From the NCBI GenBank assembly GCA_017465905.1, contig JAFTVE010000020.1, positions 1 to 52,885 of the forward strand: DNA of 52,885 nt. Direction: 5' to 3'. The number at the start of each line of letters is the position of its first letter. Position 1 is the first letter of the stretch. The notes under the pieces are model-generated. The model made no database searches and was not told the origin of the DNA. It saw only the letters and a program-made list of their open reading frames with translations. The stretch comes from Bacteroidaceae bacterium. Lineage in GTDB: Bacteria; Bacteroidota; Bacteroidia; Bacteroidales; Bacteroidaceae. Both the position numbers and the translations under genes were made by a program. Positions 52,829-52,885 of the stretch are shown here, piece after piece.

Positions 52829-52885
52829 CAACGTCCGTATGGGCGTTTTCTTTTTTGCAGTGTGTGATTGAAGTTTGCAATGGAG

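Noticed and set aside
49775-52885. TGCAATGGAG at 49775 and at the window end (52876) as ends of one mobile element
   Set aside because: Only ten bases are shared, the right copy is cut by the window edge, and the first copy is one arm of a local hairpin; chance or two similar hairpins is simpler.

Overview
The window is a Bacteroidales chromosome segment, most like Prevotellaceae or Bacteroidaceae. Three things support this: paired SusC/RagA and SusD/RagB genes, promoters of the form TTTG-N19-22-TAnnTTTG, and lipoboxes on many exported proteins. The housekeeping order is also typical: LOG protein, DUF4271, hemD, rnpA, yidD, TatD, tyrS. Genes lack clear Shine-Dalgarno sites. I could not name a species from sequence alone.

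Layout. Positions 1-83 hold the 5' end of a transposase-like gene running off the left edge. Positions 350-8319 carry an exported TPR-like protein, an ECF sigma factor, a small one-TM protein and a 1917-residue alpha-2-macroglobulin-like protein whose thioester site is degenerate. Next come a Wzx-type flippase overlapping a low-molecular-weight tyrosine phosphatase (8400-10345), then two paralogous lipoproteins with barrel-like C-terminal halves (10589-12629). From 13369 down to 12938 is a cysteine-rich DUF6078-like gene. The minus strand then carries a YfhO-like membrane protein with an acyltransferase-3 gene, and an adenosine-kinase-like gene with an S41 peptidase. Two identical tRNA-Asn genes lie at 19854-20033.

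The centre (37870 down to 20170) is one seven-gene minus-strand block: FAS1, SusC, SusD, FAS1, FAS1, SusC, SusD. Every gap inside it is 13-30 bases, so it reads as one operon. It contains two complete outer-membrane import pairs and three fasciclin-domain lipoproteins, with no glycoside hydrolase, lyase, peptidase, sulfatase or regulator. A 916-residue secreted protein with a sorting-domain-like C-terminus lies just upstream. I infer a surface adhesion or import machine for an unknown ligand; this is the best candidate for an undescribed gene system here.

The right part (41211-47743) is translation and cofactor housekeeping: tRNA-Gln, tyrS, a TatD-like gene, yidD, rnpA, hemD, DUF4271, a LOG-family gene and ahcY. 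Beyond it are a repeat-rich kilobase, a solitary Abi-like HEPN gene, an STN-domain TonB-dependent receptor, and two gene remnants.

The most unusual non-coding signal is a set of three intergenic arrays (12687-12790, 38057-38160, 48447-48770). Each is built of 16-bp palindromic or near-palindromic units repeated at exactly 22 bp. Arm sequences differ between arrays, and within the third array between units, yet symmetry is often kept. That pattern suggests selection on symmetry and spacing rather than on one sequence.
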